A program made the translations under genes and the position numbers. Under the pieces are notes generated by a model. That model searched no databases. It worked only from the letters and a program-made list of their open reading frames with translations, and was not told the DNA's origin. Positions 1-9,192 of a DNA stretch of 49,472 nucleotides are shown one piece after another. The stretch is from Lentisphaeria bacterium (GTDB lineage: Bacteria; Verrucomicrobiota; Lentisphaeria; Victivallales; UBA1829): NCBI GenBank assembly GCA_003526375.1, contig DPDG01000089.1, positions 1 through 49,472 on the forward strand. Direction: 5' to 3'. The first letter of the stretch is position 1, and every line of letters begins with the position of its first letter.

Positions 1-24
1 TCGCTATCTCGCTATCTCGCTATC
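1..24. repeat. 8-bp tandem repeat at window edge
   Basis: Three perfect copies of TCGCTATC sit in tandem at the very start of the window, so the array may continue to the left. No gene is visible in it. It lies about 140 bases upstream of acetate kinase. Confidence 0.7.
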
Positions 25-160
25 CCTGGAGAAATAGTGGATTTTTTCATAAAAAAAGCGGGGAAAAGTTTTCCTTTCACAGAAAACATGCTATATTTTT
101 TCATTATTTTATCAATATAAGCATAATTATGAAAGAAAAATCCGAAGGAATCAAAAAAAC

Positions 161-1369
161 ATGAAAGTACTGGTTATCAACTCGGGAAGTTCGTCGCTGA
201 AATTCACTCTGTTTTCTATGGCGGACGGCGAAGAGAAAATGATCGCATCCGGGCAGGTCGAACGCGTCGGCAGCGATAAGCCCAATCTTATCTACAAGCG
301 CCCCGACGGATTCAAGATCGAGGTTTCTCCGAAAGTCGCCAATCATGCGGATGCCCTCAAAGCAGTCTGCGGGGAACTCGTCAATCCCGACCACGGCGTG
401 CTCAAGAGCCTATCCGAAGTCTCCGCGATCGGGCACCGTGTTCTTCACGGCGGCGAGAAAGTCACAATGCCGGTTCTTGTTACAAAAGAAGTCAAGGACA
501 TCATCCTCGAATGCTTCCCGCTCGGACCGCTTCACAATCCGGCAAACCTCACCGGCATCGAAGCCTGCGAGGAAATCTTCCCCGGCGTTCCGAACGTCGC
601 GGTATTCGATACCCAGTTCCACCAGACCATGCCGCCGGAAGCCTATCTCTACGCCATTCCCTATGATTACTATAAGAAATACGGCATCCGTAAATACGGC
701 TTCCACGGAACCAGCCATCACTTCGTCACGAATGCCACGGCGGAATTCCTCGGCAAGAAACTGGAAGACACCACGATCATCACCTGTCACCTCGGCAACG
801 GATGCAGCATGGCGGCGGTCAAAAACGGCAAGGTCATTGATACGACGATGGGACTTACCCCGCTGGAAGGCCTCATGATGGGCACCAGAAGCGGCGACAT
901 GGACCCTGCCGCAGTCATCCGTCTTGTCCAGATCGGCAATACGCCGGATGAGGTCGATACGATCCTCAATAAGAAATCCGGGCTTCTCGGCATCGGCGGC
1001 ATTGGAAGCGGCGACATGCGCGACATGCTTAATGCGGCATCCGAGGGCAATCAGCAGGCGGAACTCGCCATCAAAATGTTCGTCCGCAGAGTCGTCAAAT
1101 ACGTCGGTGCCTATTTTGTTCTTCTCGGCGGCGTGGATGCGCTTGTCTTTACCGGCGGCATCGGCGAATATTCCCTCCCGATCCGTGAAAAGATCGTCAG
1201 CGGGCTCGCCGCACTCAATGTCAAACTGGACCCGGAAAAGAACAAGGCATGTTTCGGCAAAAAAGGCATCATCTCCACAGACGACAGCGCGTGGAAGCTG
1301 CTTGTCATGCCGACCAATGAAGAGCTCATGATCGCACGCAATGTGCTGAGTGTGCTCGGCTCGAAGTAA
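161..1369 (+). CDS. ackA: Acetate kinase
   Basis: Cytosolic kinase that interconverts acetate plus ATP and acetyl phosphate plus ADP, the ATP-yielding last step of acetate fermentation. The protein is 402 residues, the usual family length. It opens with the acetokinase signature around VINSGSSSLKF (Asn7 in the phosphate-binding strand). It also has the second signature FHGTSHHFV near residue 180, which includes the catalytic-site His, and the GTRSGDMDP segment. The start follows an AAGGA-type ribosome binding site at about 142-147. A TATATT-like -10 is visible near 92-97, but its -35 is weak. No phosphotransacetylase gene is adjacent, so the usual pta partner must lie elsewhere. A clear intrinsic terminator follows, so the gene is probably monocistronic. 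Identification is near certain. Confidence 0.98.
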   Translation: MKVLVINSGSSSLKFTLFSMADGEEKMIASGQVERVGSDKPNLIYKRPDGFKIEVSPKVANHADALKAVCGELVNPDHGVLKSLSEVSAIGHRVLHGGEKVTMPVLVTKEVKDIILECFPLGPLHNPANLTGIEACEEIFPGVPNVAVFDTQFHQTMPPEAYLYAIPYDYYKKYGIRKYGFHGTSHHFVTNATAEFLGKKLEDTTIITCHLGNGCSMAAVKNGKVIDTTMGLTPLEGLMMGTRSGDMDPAAVIRLVQIGNTPDEVDTILNKKSGLLGIGGIGSGDMRDMLNAASEGNQQAELAIKMFVRRVVKYVGAYFVLLGGVDALVFTGGIGEYSLPIREKIVSGLAALNVKLDPEKNKACFGKKGIISTDDSAWKLLVMPTNEELMIARNVLSVLGSK

Positions 1370-1386
1370 TCATTGCCGGACTTGAG

Positions 1387-1426
1387 GACCTGAAGACAGC
1401 GGAGACTGTGCTTCAGGTCTTTTTTT
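1387..1426 (+). terminator. Intrinsic terminator of ackA
   Basis: A perfect 9-bp stem (GACCTGAAG with CTTCAGGTC) is followed immediately by seven T residues. It starts 17 bases after the ackA stop codon. Confidence 0.93.
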
Positions 1427-1450
1427 GCCATGAAAATATTCCGGCGTTCC

Positions 1451-1480
1451 TTGACAAGGTCTCACTCTCCCTTATTTTAT
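1451..1480 (+). promoter_or_regulatory. Candidate sigma70 promoter for the WYL regulator
   Basis: A consensus TTGACA at 1451-1456 is followed by an AT-rich block. TATTTT (16-base spacer) or TTTTAT (18-base spacer) could serve as the -10. It lies 35-60 bases upstream of the regulator's start codon. Confidence 0.5.
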
Positions 1481-1515
1481 CACCGAAACAGAATTGCTTC
1501 CGGAGGGATTGAACA

Positions 1516-2508
1516 ATGCCGCAGAACAAGCTTGCCATGCCGCGCATCATGCGCCTGATCTCCATGATGAAGGAAAACCGTTTTCCGAATCATGCGCGTC
1601 TCGTCGCCGAAATGAAAAAACTGGACCCGGCAGGGACCTATCAGATTTCCCAGAAAACGGTCCAGCGGGATATACTCTATCTGAAAAATGAGTTCAAGGC
1701 ACCCATCCGTTATGATAATGAAAAACGCGGATATTTCCTGACGAACCCGGAATGGACTCTGGATGTGCCGCTTCTTGAGGAAACGGATATGAAAGCGGCG
1801 GTGCTGGGGGCGCGCCTTGCCGAGACCCTCTTTCCCTCCCCCGTACGCGGCGAAGTCCGGCAGGCGGTGGATCATCTGCTCTCAGGAAATGAAAAAGGAC
1901 TGGATGAGAATGCCTCCCTTCTCGCACTGGTCGCAACAGGGGCGCGCGTCCCGATCCAGCCGGAAATCTTCTCCGAAATCTTCAAGGCATGGCAGACGCA
2001 TCACGCGGCGGAAATTCATTACAAGGGCGCCTCCTCGGAAACGCCGGAACCGATGCTGCTCGAACCTCATGTTCTGGTTTTTCATGACGGCATCTGGTAT
2101 CTCAAGGCAAAACTTCTGGAACGCTCCGGCAGGGTATTGGCGGAAACACCGGTCCGCACGCTCGCCCTGCACAGGATTTCGGACGCAAGGCTCCATCCCG
2201 GCAACTTTCAACCGGACAGCGCCCTGATCCGGGAAAGCAATGCCGGAGATATCTTCCATCTGCCGAAAGTCCGGAATATCCGGATGCGCCTCACGGGAAG
2301 CGCCGTTACCTACGCAAGGGAAAATTTTTCAGGAGAATTCAAGGCGTTTCCGGACGGGTCCGCGGAACTCCTGATTCCATCCGCCGATGAATATAAGCTG
2401 CTTCAATTCATCTTCACCTCCGGCGGGGAAGCCCGTGCAACCGCTCCGGACGAGTTCAAAATGAAAGTTCGCAGCATCGCAGAAAAGATACTGAATGCGC
2501 ATTTCTGA
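1516..2508 (+). CDS. WYL-domain transcriptional regulator (YafY-type)
   Basis: A 330-residue protein. Residues 1-75 form a winged helix-turn-helix in which the recognition-helix region reads QISQKTVQRDILYLKNEF, typical of the HTH_11/DeoR-like start of this family. Residues 140-230 contain the WYL-type domain (FHDGIWYLKAKL), and a C-terminal extension follows. WYL domains sense nucleic acid or nucleotide-type ligands in several characterised members. The ligand here is unknown. The start is supported by a GGAGG site at 1502-1506. No co-transcribed gene follows; the next + strand signal is the RNA candidate at 2608. WYL proteins can be local regulators of stress, DNA-repair or defence genes, but none is adjacent here. 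Confidence 0.85.
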   Translation: MPQNKLAMPRIMRLISMMKENRFPNHARLVAEMKKLDPAGTYQISQKTVQRDILYLKNEFKAPIRYDNEKRGYFLTNPEWTLDVPLLEETDMKAAVLGARLAETLFPSPVRGEVRQAVDHLLSGNEKGLDENASLLALVATGARVPIQPEIFSEIFKAWQTHHAAEIHYKGASSETPEPMLLEPHVLVFHDGIWYLKAKLLERSGRVLAETPVRTLALHRISDARLHPGNFQPDSALIRESNAGDIFHLPKVRNIRMRLTGSAVTYARENFSGEFKAFPDGSAELLIPSADEYKLLQFIFTSGGEARATAPDEFKMKVRSIAEKILNAHF

Positions 2509-2571
2509 AAATGTTCCCTGTTTTTAAAAGAAAAACAGAAAAAATATATGGCTTTTTCCTGAAAATACAGC

Positions 2572-2599
2572 TTGCATTTCTTCGAGTCTGCCGTATAGT
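2572..2599 (+). promoter_or_regulatory. Promoter of the 2608-2711 RNA candidate
   Basis: TTGCAT at 2572-2577 and TATAGT at 2594-2599 are separated by 16 bases. The predicted transcription start, 7-9 bases after the -10, falls at about 2606-2608. That is exactly where the base-paired RNA begins. Confidence 0.6.
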
Positions 2600-2607
2600 T
2601 ACAGTCA

Positions 2608-2711
2608 GGAAGCAGGCAAACGAGCTCCGAATAAAAAATACATCAGGGCTGCAAAGCCTTAAAGTACATAGTAAGTTGGAGCAAATAATGTTCCCCTGCT
2701 TCCGTTTTTTT
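2608..2711 (+). ncRNA. Free-standing structured small RNA candidate (about 100 nt)
   Basis: The 5' end GGAAGCAGG (2608-2616) pairs perfectly with CCTGCTTCC (2695-2703), which is followed by G and seven T residues: a closing stem that doubles as an intrinsic terminator. Inside it, GCTCC (2624-2628) pairs with GGAGC (2678-2682). At the tip, AGGGCT and AGCCTT (2645-2660) form a 6-bp hairpin with one G-U pair, capped by a GCAA GNRA tetraloop. Two internal loops, 7 by 12 and 16 by 17 bases, are A-rich. A promoter sits directly upstream. The next gene downstream is on the opposite strand, so this is not a leader or riboswitch of an adjacent gene. Caveat: an 18-codon frame at 2688-2744 has a GGAG site 6 bases before its ATG, but it runs through the terminator. 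I recognise no known RNA family. Confidence 0.55.
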
Positions 2712-2731
2712 CATCTCATTCCGCCTGATTT

Positions 2732-3346
2732 TTATTTAACCTGAATCCCGTAAGTCTCATTGATTCCATTGATCAGCAGTCCCACGGCAATGCATGTCAG
2801 CAGAAGTCCCATCAAAGATTCAAGGGCATCCAGCGTCTTGCTGCCGAGCAAGCGGGCAATCTGCCTTCCGCAAAGCAGGATGACGGTCTGAACCAGCCAT
2901 GCAAGGACAAGCGCCGCAAGACAGTTCGGGAATGTCGCGGACGGATTGCTGCCGCGGATCGTAACCAGAATCGCGATAATGCCGGGACCGCAGATCAGCG
3001 GAATCGCCAGCGGCACGATAAAAGGCTCCATGACACTCTGCACCTTTTCAGCGGAAGGAGCGGCGGGAAACACCATTTTGATTCCCATCAGGAGCAAAAT
3101 CAATCCGCCGGCAATGCCGAGCGTCCCCGGAGCAATATGCATCAGCTCCATGAATGTGCGCCCGAGAGCCAGAGCAAGCGCCATCGCCCCCAGCGCAAGA
3201 CAGGACTCTCTCAGAATCACACGGGAAAAACGTTCCGGCGGAATATTGCGCAGAGTCGCCATGAATACAGGCAGATTGCCGAACGGGTCCATCAGCATCA
3301 CAAACAGAATTGCCGTCGAATAAATGAAAGTAAAATCCATAAACAC
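2732..3346 (-). CDS. MarC-family integral membrane protein
   Basis: A 204-residue, almost entirely hydrophobic protein with about six predicted membrane segments. It has the family's early FVMLMDPFGNLPVF motif (residues about 14-28) and a conserved PLAIPLICGPGIIAI segment in the middle. MarC/UPF0056 proteins sit in the inner membrane. Their substrate is not settled, and the old link to multiple antibiotic resistance in E. coli was not upheld. The gene stands alone on the minus strand, downstream of the large sensor kinase but separated from it by about 100 bases. Family assignment is firm; function is unknown. Confidence 0.9.
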   Translation of the reverse strand: MFMDFTFIYSTAILFVMLMDPFGNLPVFMATLRNIPPERFSRVILRESCLALGAMALALALGRTFMELMHIAPGTLGIAGGLILLLMGIKMVFPAAPSAEKVQSVMEPFIVPLAIPLICGPGIIAILVTIRGSNPSATFPNCLAALVLAWLVQTVILLCGRQIARLLGSKTLDALESLMGLLLTCIAVGLLINGINETYGIQVK

Positions 3347-3447
3347 TCTCCCTCGGATAGAAATGAAAAATATACATCTCCGCTTTCAGGAAGTCAAACA
3401 GAAAATCCTGCCGCGCAAAACCTGTGTTCCGCCTCCGGAAATTTCTC

Positions 3448-6400
3448 TTACTGAATCAGATACGGCTTGTCGTTTTCCGGACTGCGGGATATTTTTCCGG
3501 CGGAAATCCGGGAAAGCAGTTTCGTAAGCTTTTCAATCGTAACCGGCTTCAGAATGATGGCATTGAAGTCATGCATGGAAAATGTCGTATTCGCCTCCGT
3601 GTCCGCAGTCAGGGCGACAAGCAGAATTTCTCCGCCCTGCGGTTTCCTGCGGATCTCCGCCGCAAGCTGCGCTCCGCTCATGCCGGGCATCCACATATCC
3701 GAAAGAATGATCTGCGGTGTGAACTCATTCAATACATGCAGAGCCTCCGCACCGGAAGAAGCCTGCCTGCTTTGAATGCCGAGACGTCTCAGCAACGCGC
3801 TGAGAACCTTCAGATTCATCGGCACATCATCCACCAGCAGAACGCGAAGATGGTCCTGACCGGCAGCAACCGTCTCCGGAACCGCCGCCGGCTCCTCCGC
3901 CTCCCTTGAGTAACGGACCGGATGCAGAGTAATCGTGAAACAACTGCCCTTGCCCACTTCACTCTCCACCTGCAGATCGCCGCCCATTTTCCGGACCAGG
4001 CGACTTGAAATGGAAAGTCCGAGCCCCGTCCCCTGATAGGCGCGGTCCCGCGACGCATTATCCTGAACAAACGGTTCGAAAATCCTCGTCCGCGACTCCT
4101 CGGAAATGCCGATTCCCGTATCGCGCACCCGGATCACCAGAGTTCCATGCGCCGCATCCTCCGGCTTGAATTCAGTTTCGAGCGCGATACTGCCTTTGTC
4201 CGTAAATTTGACGGCATTGCCGAGCAGATTCAGAAGCACCTGCCGCATCCTCTGGTTATCCAGATACAGCAACGGAAGATTGCCGGAATAAACCAGCCGG
4301 AAAACCAGATTTTTTTCCTTCGCCTTCTGCATGAAAATCGACTGCATTTCGGAACACAAGGTGGTAAAATCCATTTTTTCCGGAACGATTCTGACCTGTC
4401 CCGCCTCAATCTTGGAAAGATCCAGGATATCATTGATCAGACGAAGGAGAGCCGTTCCCGCAAAATGGATTGAACGCAGATACTCCATCTGCTCCTTTTC
4501 GGAAAGCCCGCGGTTCTGCAGAAGTTCGCTGAATCCGATCACGGCATTGAGCGGTGTCCGGATTTCATGACTCATCGTGGCAAGGAAGAAACTCTTCGCC
4601 CGATCGGCAGCCTGTGCATCGAACATCGCCTGCTTCAGCTTCTCCTGCTGGCGACAGGCATCCGTCATATCGACATAACTTTGCAGGACATTCACCATTT
4701 TGCCATTCTCGAAAAAGGGCAGAGTGGAAAGCTGGTAATTCCGTCCGTTGAGCACAGCCTCCTGAGTCTGCGGCAAACCGGTTTTCAAGGTACGTTCAAC
4801 AGGGCATTTCCCGCGGCTCATCGAATGATTGCAGAATGTCTCAGGGCATGGGCGCTGAATGATTTCCGCTTCCGTCATGCCGACCAGTTTCTCCGCCGCA
4901 GGATTCACGCGGATGATCTTCCTCTCCGCATCGAACAGAACCAGCGGAATATTCAGAATATTGAAGATCATCTTCTTTTCGTATTCGCTCCGGGCAAGCT
5001 GGCGTGTACTGTCGGAACGTTCGATCAGCAGTTCTATCATGCGTGCAGCGGAATGCATGAGCCGGAGTCCCGGAGCCCCGAATGTGGCTCCATCCGTATA
5101 TTCCGCTCCGATATGCCCCCAATACTTCCCTTTATGATGAATCGCAACACAGCACAATGCATTGGCTTTACGCCATGTCAGGTATTTCAGGATATCTCTG
5201 CGGAGCGGAGTGTCTTTCCTCTCCGCATCCGCCCGGTCAATGGAAAATTCCCCTTTCGTGAACAATGTTTCCTGAATTGTGGGATACTCTTCCATTTTCA
5301 GTTCGGCTATGCGCCGCCGCTTTGCCGTATCCTCCGTCCTGCCCCAGTTTTCGACCGTGGTGATGCGGGAACAACGCTCATCTCCGGCACGAAACAGAGA
5401 ACAGGTGTTCGCCCCCAGCAAACGCCCGATATTGGCAAGCACATGTCTGAGCGCATCTTTGAAATCCGAGTAGAACAGCAGACTTTCCAGACAGGCGCTG
5501 ACCGCTTTATCCTGCTCAATATAGAGCCGGAGCTGTTCATTGCTGGCAAGCAATTTGTTACGGCTGTTTTCCAGAGCAAGCTGCTGCTGATAATGCTCCG
5601 TCATATCAACAGACGCCTCGAATACGGACTCCACGTTGCCGTGACGGTCGAAAATCGGCTGGCAGGTCATATGGTAGCGGCGCCCCCGGTTCTCGACATC
5701 GCGGTGAACCGTCTCGCCCGTTTCCATAACCTGGCGGAACGGACACCATTCCGGCGGTTCGTCACAGCCGCAGAGCACCTGATAACATTTTCTGCCGATG
5801 ATATCCTGCGGGTTTGCTCCCGACATCATTGCCGCTGCGGCGGCATTGGCTTTCATGATGGAACAGTCCTTGTCGAACATGGCGATCGGAATCGTAATAT
5901 TGTCAATGATCTGCTTCTGCAGCGACATGCTTTCAGCGGCAAGCTCCATCTGCCGGTTCCGCTCCAGAGCGAGCATGAACAGATTGCAGGCGCTGCGAAG
6001 CGTTTCCTTATCCGCCTCCGTAATATCATGCCGGCGGCGGACATAACTGATCCCGATGACACCCCAGAACTGTCCATTGTCCCAGATACTGCAAAGCAGC
6101 AACGATTTCATATCAACGGATCTTTCAGGGAAATGCTCCGCCAGCTCCCGAAACACTTCCGGCGCCTGCCGCAGATCACTGACGGCAATTTCTTTTTCGT
6201 TGAGGATACTCTGATAAATGCCGTCCACTTTATTCAGGTCAAACTTCCGGAAGGACTTCAACTGTGACGGAATCCCTTCGCGCAGCCACTCATAGGCGGT
6301 GTCGATGGTGTGCTGCGGTTCGTGACAGCGGACCACATAACAGCGGTCGGCATCGCAGTTTTCACCGACGGCTTTGAGAATCGTATTGATCGTCTTATCC

Positions 6401-9192
6401 AGATCGTTTTCGATTGTGATCGTCTGAAGACAATGATTCAGCATTTTCTCATTTCTGATATGATCGTTCAAGCGCTGAATCAGCTTGTTCTTCTCTTTCT
6501 CCAAAGCCCATTCTTTGGTAATGTCCATGCAGAGACCGAGCAGGAATGTCTTGCCCGGCTCCGGCGAGAACGGTATCTTGTGAGTGTTGCAGACGACCTC
6601 CGTACCGCGAACCGTCGGCAGGACCTCGACAAATGAAATTTCCTTTCCGCCGGATATGGTCCTGCGGTCCTCCTCGATAAACTTTTCCCGGCATCCCGGG
6701 TAAATGTCAATCTCCCTGTCCGTCCTGCCCAAAACACGGGCTCCCGGTATTCCTGAAATTTTTTCCAGCGCTTTGTTCCAGATCAGGTAACGGAAATCAT
6801 CGGCGGGGTCTTTCAGAATGACGCCCGCGGGAATATTGTCAAGAACCGCCTGAAGCAGTTTGCGGGCATCCTCCTCCTTGCGCTTGGCCTGTTCCAGCTC
6901 CGTGACTTCCGTAGCCATCCCCACCAGCAGAAGCCTGCCGTCCGTCTGCCTGACGATCCCCTTGACCCCGTGGAGATAACGTATGCTGCCGTCCGGTTCC
7001 TTTATGGTCTCCAGAGATTCGATGTTCTTCCCCGCCCGAAGCGCCTCATCATCATCCCGCCTGAAACGTTTTACAAACTCATGTTCACCGAATATTTCAA
7101 AATCGGTCTTGCCGACCATGTCCTCCGGAGTCTGCTTCAGAAAACCGGCAAAAGTGCGGTTCGCAACCAGATAGCGGAAATCGTCGGAAGCGTCTTTGAT
7201 GAAAACAAGACAAGGCAGCGTCTCGACCAGCGCTTTCAACAACGCGTTGGTATCGTTATATTTCCGCTCTTTTTCGGCAATTGCCGTCACATTCTGGATC
7301 GTGCCGAAAATCCGCGGAGTGTCCGAGTCAGGATTCCGCCAGAGTGTGGCGGACATACGGTAATACTGCATCGTGCCGTCATAATTGGAGCGATAGGTGA
7401 GATCGATCTCTTTTTTGGAGCCGTTGCGCAACTGGTTCCATTCCCGGTAAAACATCTCGCGGTCCTCTTCAAAAACCCAGCGGCGGGGGGAAACCGGCCT
7501 GCCGTCTGCTTCATGCCTCCAGTTCAATCCGGTCTGCGTACTGAGTCCCGATCCATCCAGATTACAGTTGAAATAAGAGAGATTGACCCAGCTTGTAACC
7601 TGCTGCAGAGTCCTGAGCATCGCCGCATTCTGCGCCTTCTGCTCCTGTTCGCCGGTGACATCGCGGAACACCAGAACCACACCGGTCACAGCTCCGGCGG
7701 TATTGCGTATCGGAGCGGCGCTGGCGGAAATGTGGTAACGGATCCCGTTCAAGGCAATCAGATCAATATGATCCACCAGTTCAACAATCTCCCCGGTGCG
7801 CAAAGCCTCCTCCACAGGCGAAACGGCATGTTTTCCTGTATAGCCGCTGACGATATGAAAAACCTCCGCCAGCTTCTTGCCTGCCACATCCTCCGGGCAG
7901 GCCGTCAGTTTGACGGCGACCGGATTGATCAGGGTTATGCGGGACTCAGGGTCCGTGGCAATCACAGCGTCGCCAATGGAATTCAGTGTCGTGCGGAACC
8001 GTTCGGCAATGGCATTCAGCTGCCGGTAGTGCTTCTTCTGTTCCTGTTCCCTTTCACGGGTCACGGCGCGGAAACGCACCATATTGATCGTCACGAGAAC
8101 CAGCAGCAGGCATATGATCAGGAAAAGCGCCGCGGCGACGATGATATGAATATGGTAGACCTTCCAGAATGTCACAGGCTCATTCAGCAGGATGGCAGCA
8201 GGCGGAAAACGTTCCGGGTAAAGGTTGACGCGGTGAAGCTGGTACACATCAATGATCGGGGAATTCTTTGCAGTCCGGAACGGCAGGGAGGCAGCAGGAG
8301 CGCCTTTGAGAATCTGCGCGGCAATATCGGCGGCTTCCTGTCCCTGCTGCTTCCCGACCGCCATGACACCGCCCACCATGCCGTTCTGAAGCCACGAGTC
8401 CACGGTGCAGAATACAGGAGCGCGGCTGACCGTGGCGATCTGACTGCCTGTCCCGCGCAGAGCGACATGATCATTGATTCCGATTCTGTACCAGCCGGTA
8501 TAAATGACAATTGCGTTTTTCGGCTGGTCCGCGAGGAACTCAAGCAACTGTTGTGTATCGTATTGCTCCCCGTTCAAAATCTTCAACGGGGGAAGTGTTT
8601 TCTGAACGATGGCTCTCCGTATATCAACGGCGATCCTTTTTCCCGCGTCTCCCTTGTCCACAATGACAAAAATTTTCTCCGGAGCACCGTTCAGACACGC
8701 CTCGGCAAGCCGCAGGGTTCCTTCGATATCGACCTTCTGGATCAGGGCTGTGGAATTCGGGAACTCTTTCCTGACCGCGGGGTCCGAATTGATCCATCCC
8801 GAGAACAGAATCTGCTGTTTTGCCGGAATCTCTCCTGCACAGGCACGAAACAGATCAATTCCATCGTCGCCGGAAACAACGACAAGGTCATAAAAACCCT
8901 GCCGTATCTTCCTTACCGCTCTTTCCAGCTTCGTTTTCTCCTGATGCCCCTCTCGCAGAAGATCAAGATAAACGACATCAACCTCCGTATTGGGCGCCAG
9001 ATGCTCCATACGGTTCAGGAACCCCTGCGTCACCTGATTCGTCCAGCGGAATGTATTGTGATAGGACTGGATCAGCAGAACGCGTTTCGATTCCTGCAGT
9101 TTATCTGCATAAAGAAGCGTCGCTCCGAAAATGAAAAAAACAAGAGACAAAAATCTCACTGTTTTTGCAAAGCTGTATTCCGTCATATTCAC
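3448..9192 (-). CDS. Very large hybrid sensor histidine kinase, multi-PAS/GAF
   Basis: A 1914-residue membrane sensor. An N-terminal hydrophobic segment (about 10-29) precedes a periplasmic ABC-type substrate-binding-like domain (37-300) and a membrane helix (346-372). The cytoplasmic part appears to hold PAS (396-513), PAS (526-640), PAS (650-768), PAS (778-895), GAF (925-1078), PAS (1090-1200), GAF (1235-1390) and PAS (1405-1512). Then come HisKA with phospho-acceptor His1542 in SHEIRTPLNA, HATPase (about 1640-1755) and a receiver domain with phospho-acceptor Asp1832 (SDMWMPG). The fifth and sixth PAS domains are Cys-rich (CYQVLCGCDEPPEWC and CPETFCNHSMSRGKC), suggesting a metal or redox site. 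No response regulator with an output domain is adjacent, so the phosphorelay partner is elsewhere. A TATAAT (minus strand, 9218-9223) lies just upstream of the start. Confidence 0.9.
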   Translation of the reverse strand: MNMTEYSFAKTVRFLSLVFFIFGATLLYADKLQESKRVLLIQSYHNTFRWTNQVTQGFLNRMEHLAPNTEVDVVYLDLLREGHQEKTKLERAVRKIRQGFYDLVVVSGDDGIDLFRACAGEIPAKQQILFSGWINSDPAVRKEFPNSTALIQKVDIEGTLRLAEACLNGAPEKIFVIVDKGDAGKRIAVDIRRAIVQKTLPPLKILNGEQYDTQQLLEFLADQPKNAIVIYTGWYRIGINDHVALRGTGSQIATVSRAPVFCTVDSWLQNGMVGGVMAVGKQQGQEAADIAAQILKGAPAASLPFRTAKNSPIIDVYQLHRVNLYPERFPPAAILLNEPVTFWKVYHIHIIVAAALFLIICLLLVLVTINMVRFRAVTREREQEQKKHYRQLNAIAERFRTTLNSIGDAVIATDPESRITLINPVAVKLTACPEDVAGKKLAEVFHIVSGYTGKHAVSPVEEALRTGEIVELVDHIDLIALNGIRYHISASAAPIRNTAGAVTGVVLVFRDVTGEQEQKAQNAAMLRTLQQVTSWVNLSYFNCNLDGSGLSTQTGLNWRHEADGRPVSPRRWVFEEDREMFYREWNQLRNGSKKEIDLTYRSNYDGTMQYYRMSATLWRNPDSDTPRIFGTIQNVTAIAEKERKYNDTNALLKALVETLPCLVFIKDASDDFRYLVANRTFAGFLKQTPEDMVGKTDFEIFGEHEFVKRFRRDDDEALRAGKNIESLETIKEPDGSIRYLHGVKGIVRQTDGRLLLVGMATEVTELEQAKRKEEDARKLLQAVLDNIPAGVILKDPADDFRYLIWNKALEKISGIPGARVLGRTDREIDIYPGCREKFIEEDRRTISGGKEISFVEVLPTVRGTEVVCNTHKIPFSPEPGKTFLLGLCMDITKEWALEKEKNKLIQRLNDHIRNEKMLNHCLQTITIENDLDKTINTILKAVGENCDADRCYVVRCHEPQHTIDTAYEWLREGIPSQLKSFRKFDLNKVDGIYQSILNEKEIAVSDLRQAPEVFRELAEHFPERSVDMKSLLLCSIWDNGQFWGVIGISYVRRRHDITEADKETLRSACNLFMLALERNRQMELAAESMSLQKQIIDNITIPIAMFDKDCSIMKANAAAAAMMSGANPQDIIGRKCYQVLCGCDEPPEWCPFRQVMETGETVHRDVENRGRRYHMTCQPIFDRHGNVESVFEASVDMTEHYQQQLALENSRNKLLASNEQLRLYIEQDKAVSACLESLLFYSDFKDALRHVLANIGRLLGANTCSLFRAGDERCSRITTVENWGRTEDTAKRRRIAELKMEEYPTIQETLFTKGEFSIDRADAERKDTPLRRDILKYLTWRKANALCCVAIHHKGKYWGHIGAEYTDGATFGAPGLRLMHSAARMIELLIERSDSTRQLARSEYEKKMIFNILNIPLVLFDAERKIIRVNPAAEKLVGMTEAEIIQRPCPETFCNHSMSRGKCPVERTLKTGLPQTQEAVLNGRNYQLSTLPFFENGKMVNVLQSYVDMTDACRQQEKLKQAMFDAQAADRAKSFFLATMSHEIRTPLNAVIGFSELLQNRGLSEKEQMEYLRSIHFAGTALLRLINDILDLSKIEAGQVRIVPEKMDFTTLCSEMQSIFMQKAKEKNLVFRLVYSGNLPLLYLDNQRMRQVLLNLLGNAVKFTDKGSIALETEFKPEDAAHGTLVIRVRDTGIGISEESRTRIFEPFVQDNASRDRAYQGTGLGLSISSRLVRKMGGDLQVESEVGKGSCFTITLHPVRYSREAEEPAAVPETVAAGQDHLRVLLVDDVPMNLKVLSALLRRLGIQSRQASSGAEALHVLNEFTPQIILSDMWMPGMSGAQLAAEIRRKPQGGEILLVALTADTEANTTFSMHDFNAIILKPVTIEKLTKLLSRISAGKISRSPENDKPYLIQ

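Noticed and set aside
2601..2625. Resemblance of the RNA's GGAAGCAGG to the SRP RNA loop sequence
   Set aside because: The surrounding helix and GGAA tetraloop of SRP RNA are absent; the segment is used in the closing stem instead.
2511..2744. 77-codon + strand frame
   Set aside because: No homology-like features; it overlaps the promoter, the structured RNA and its terminator. Only the last 18 codons have a plausible ribosome binding site.
4567..6267. 566-codon + strand open frame
   Set aside because: Shadow of the kinase gene's PAS/GAF region on the other strand; no recognisable protein features.
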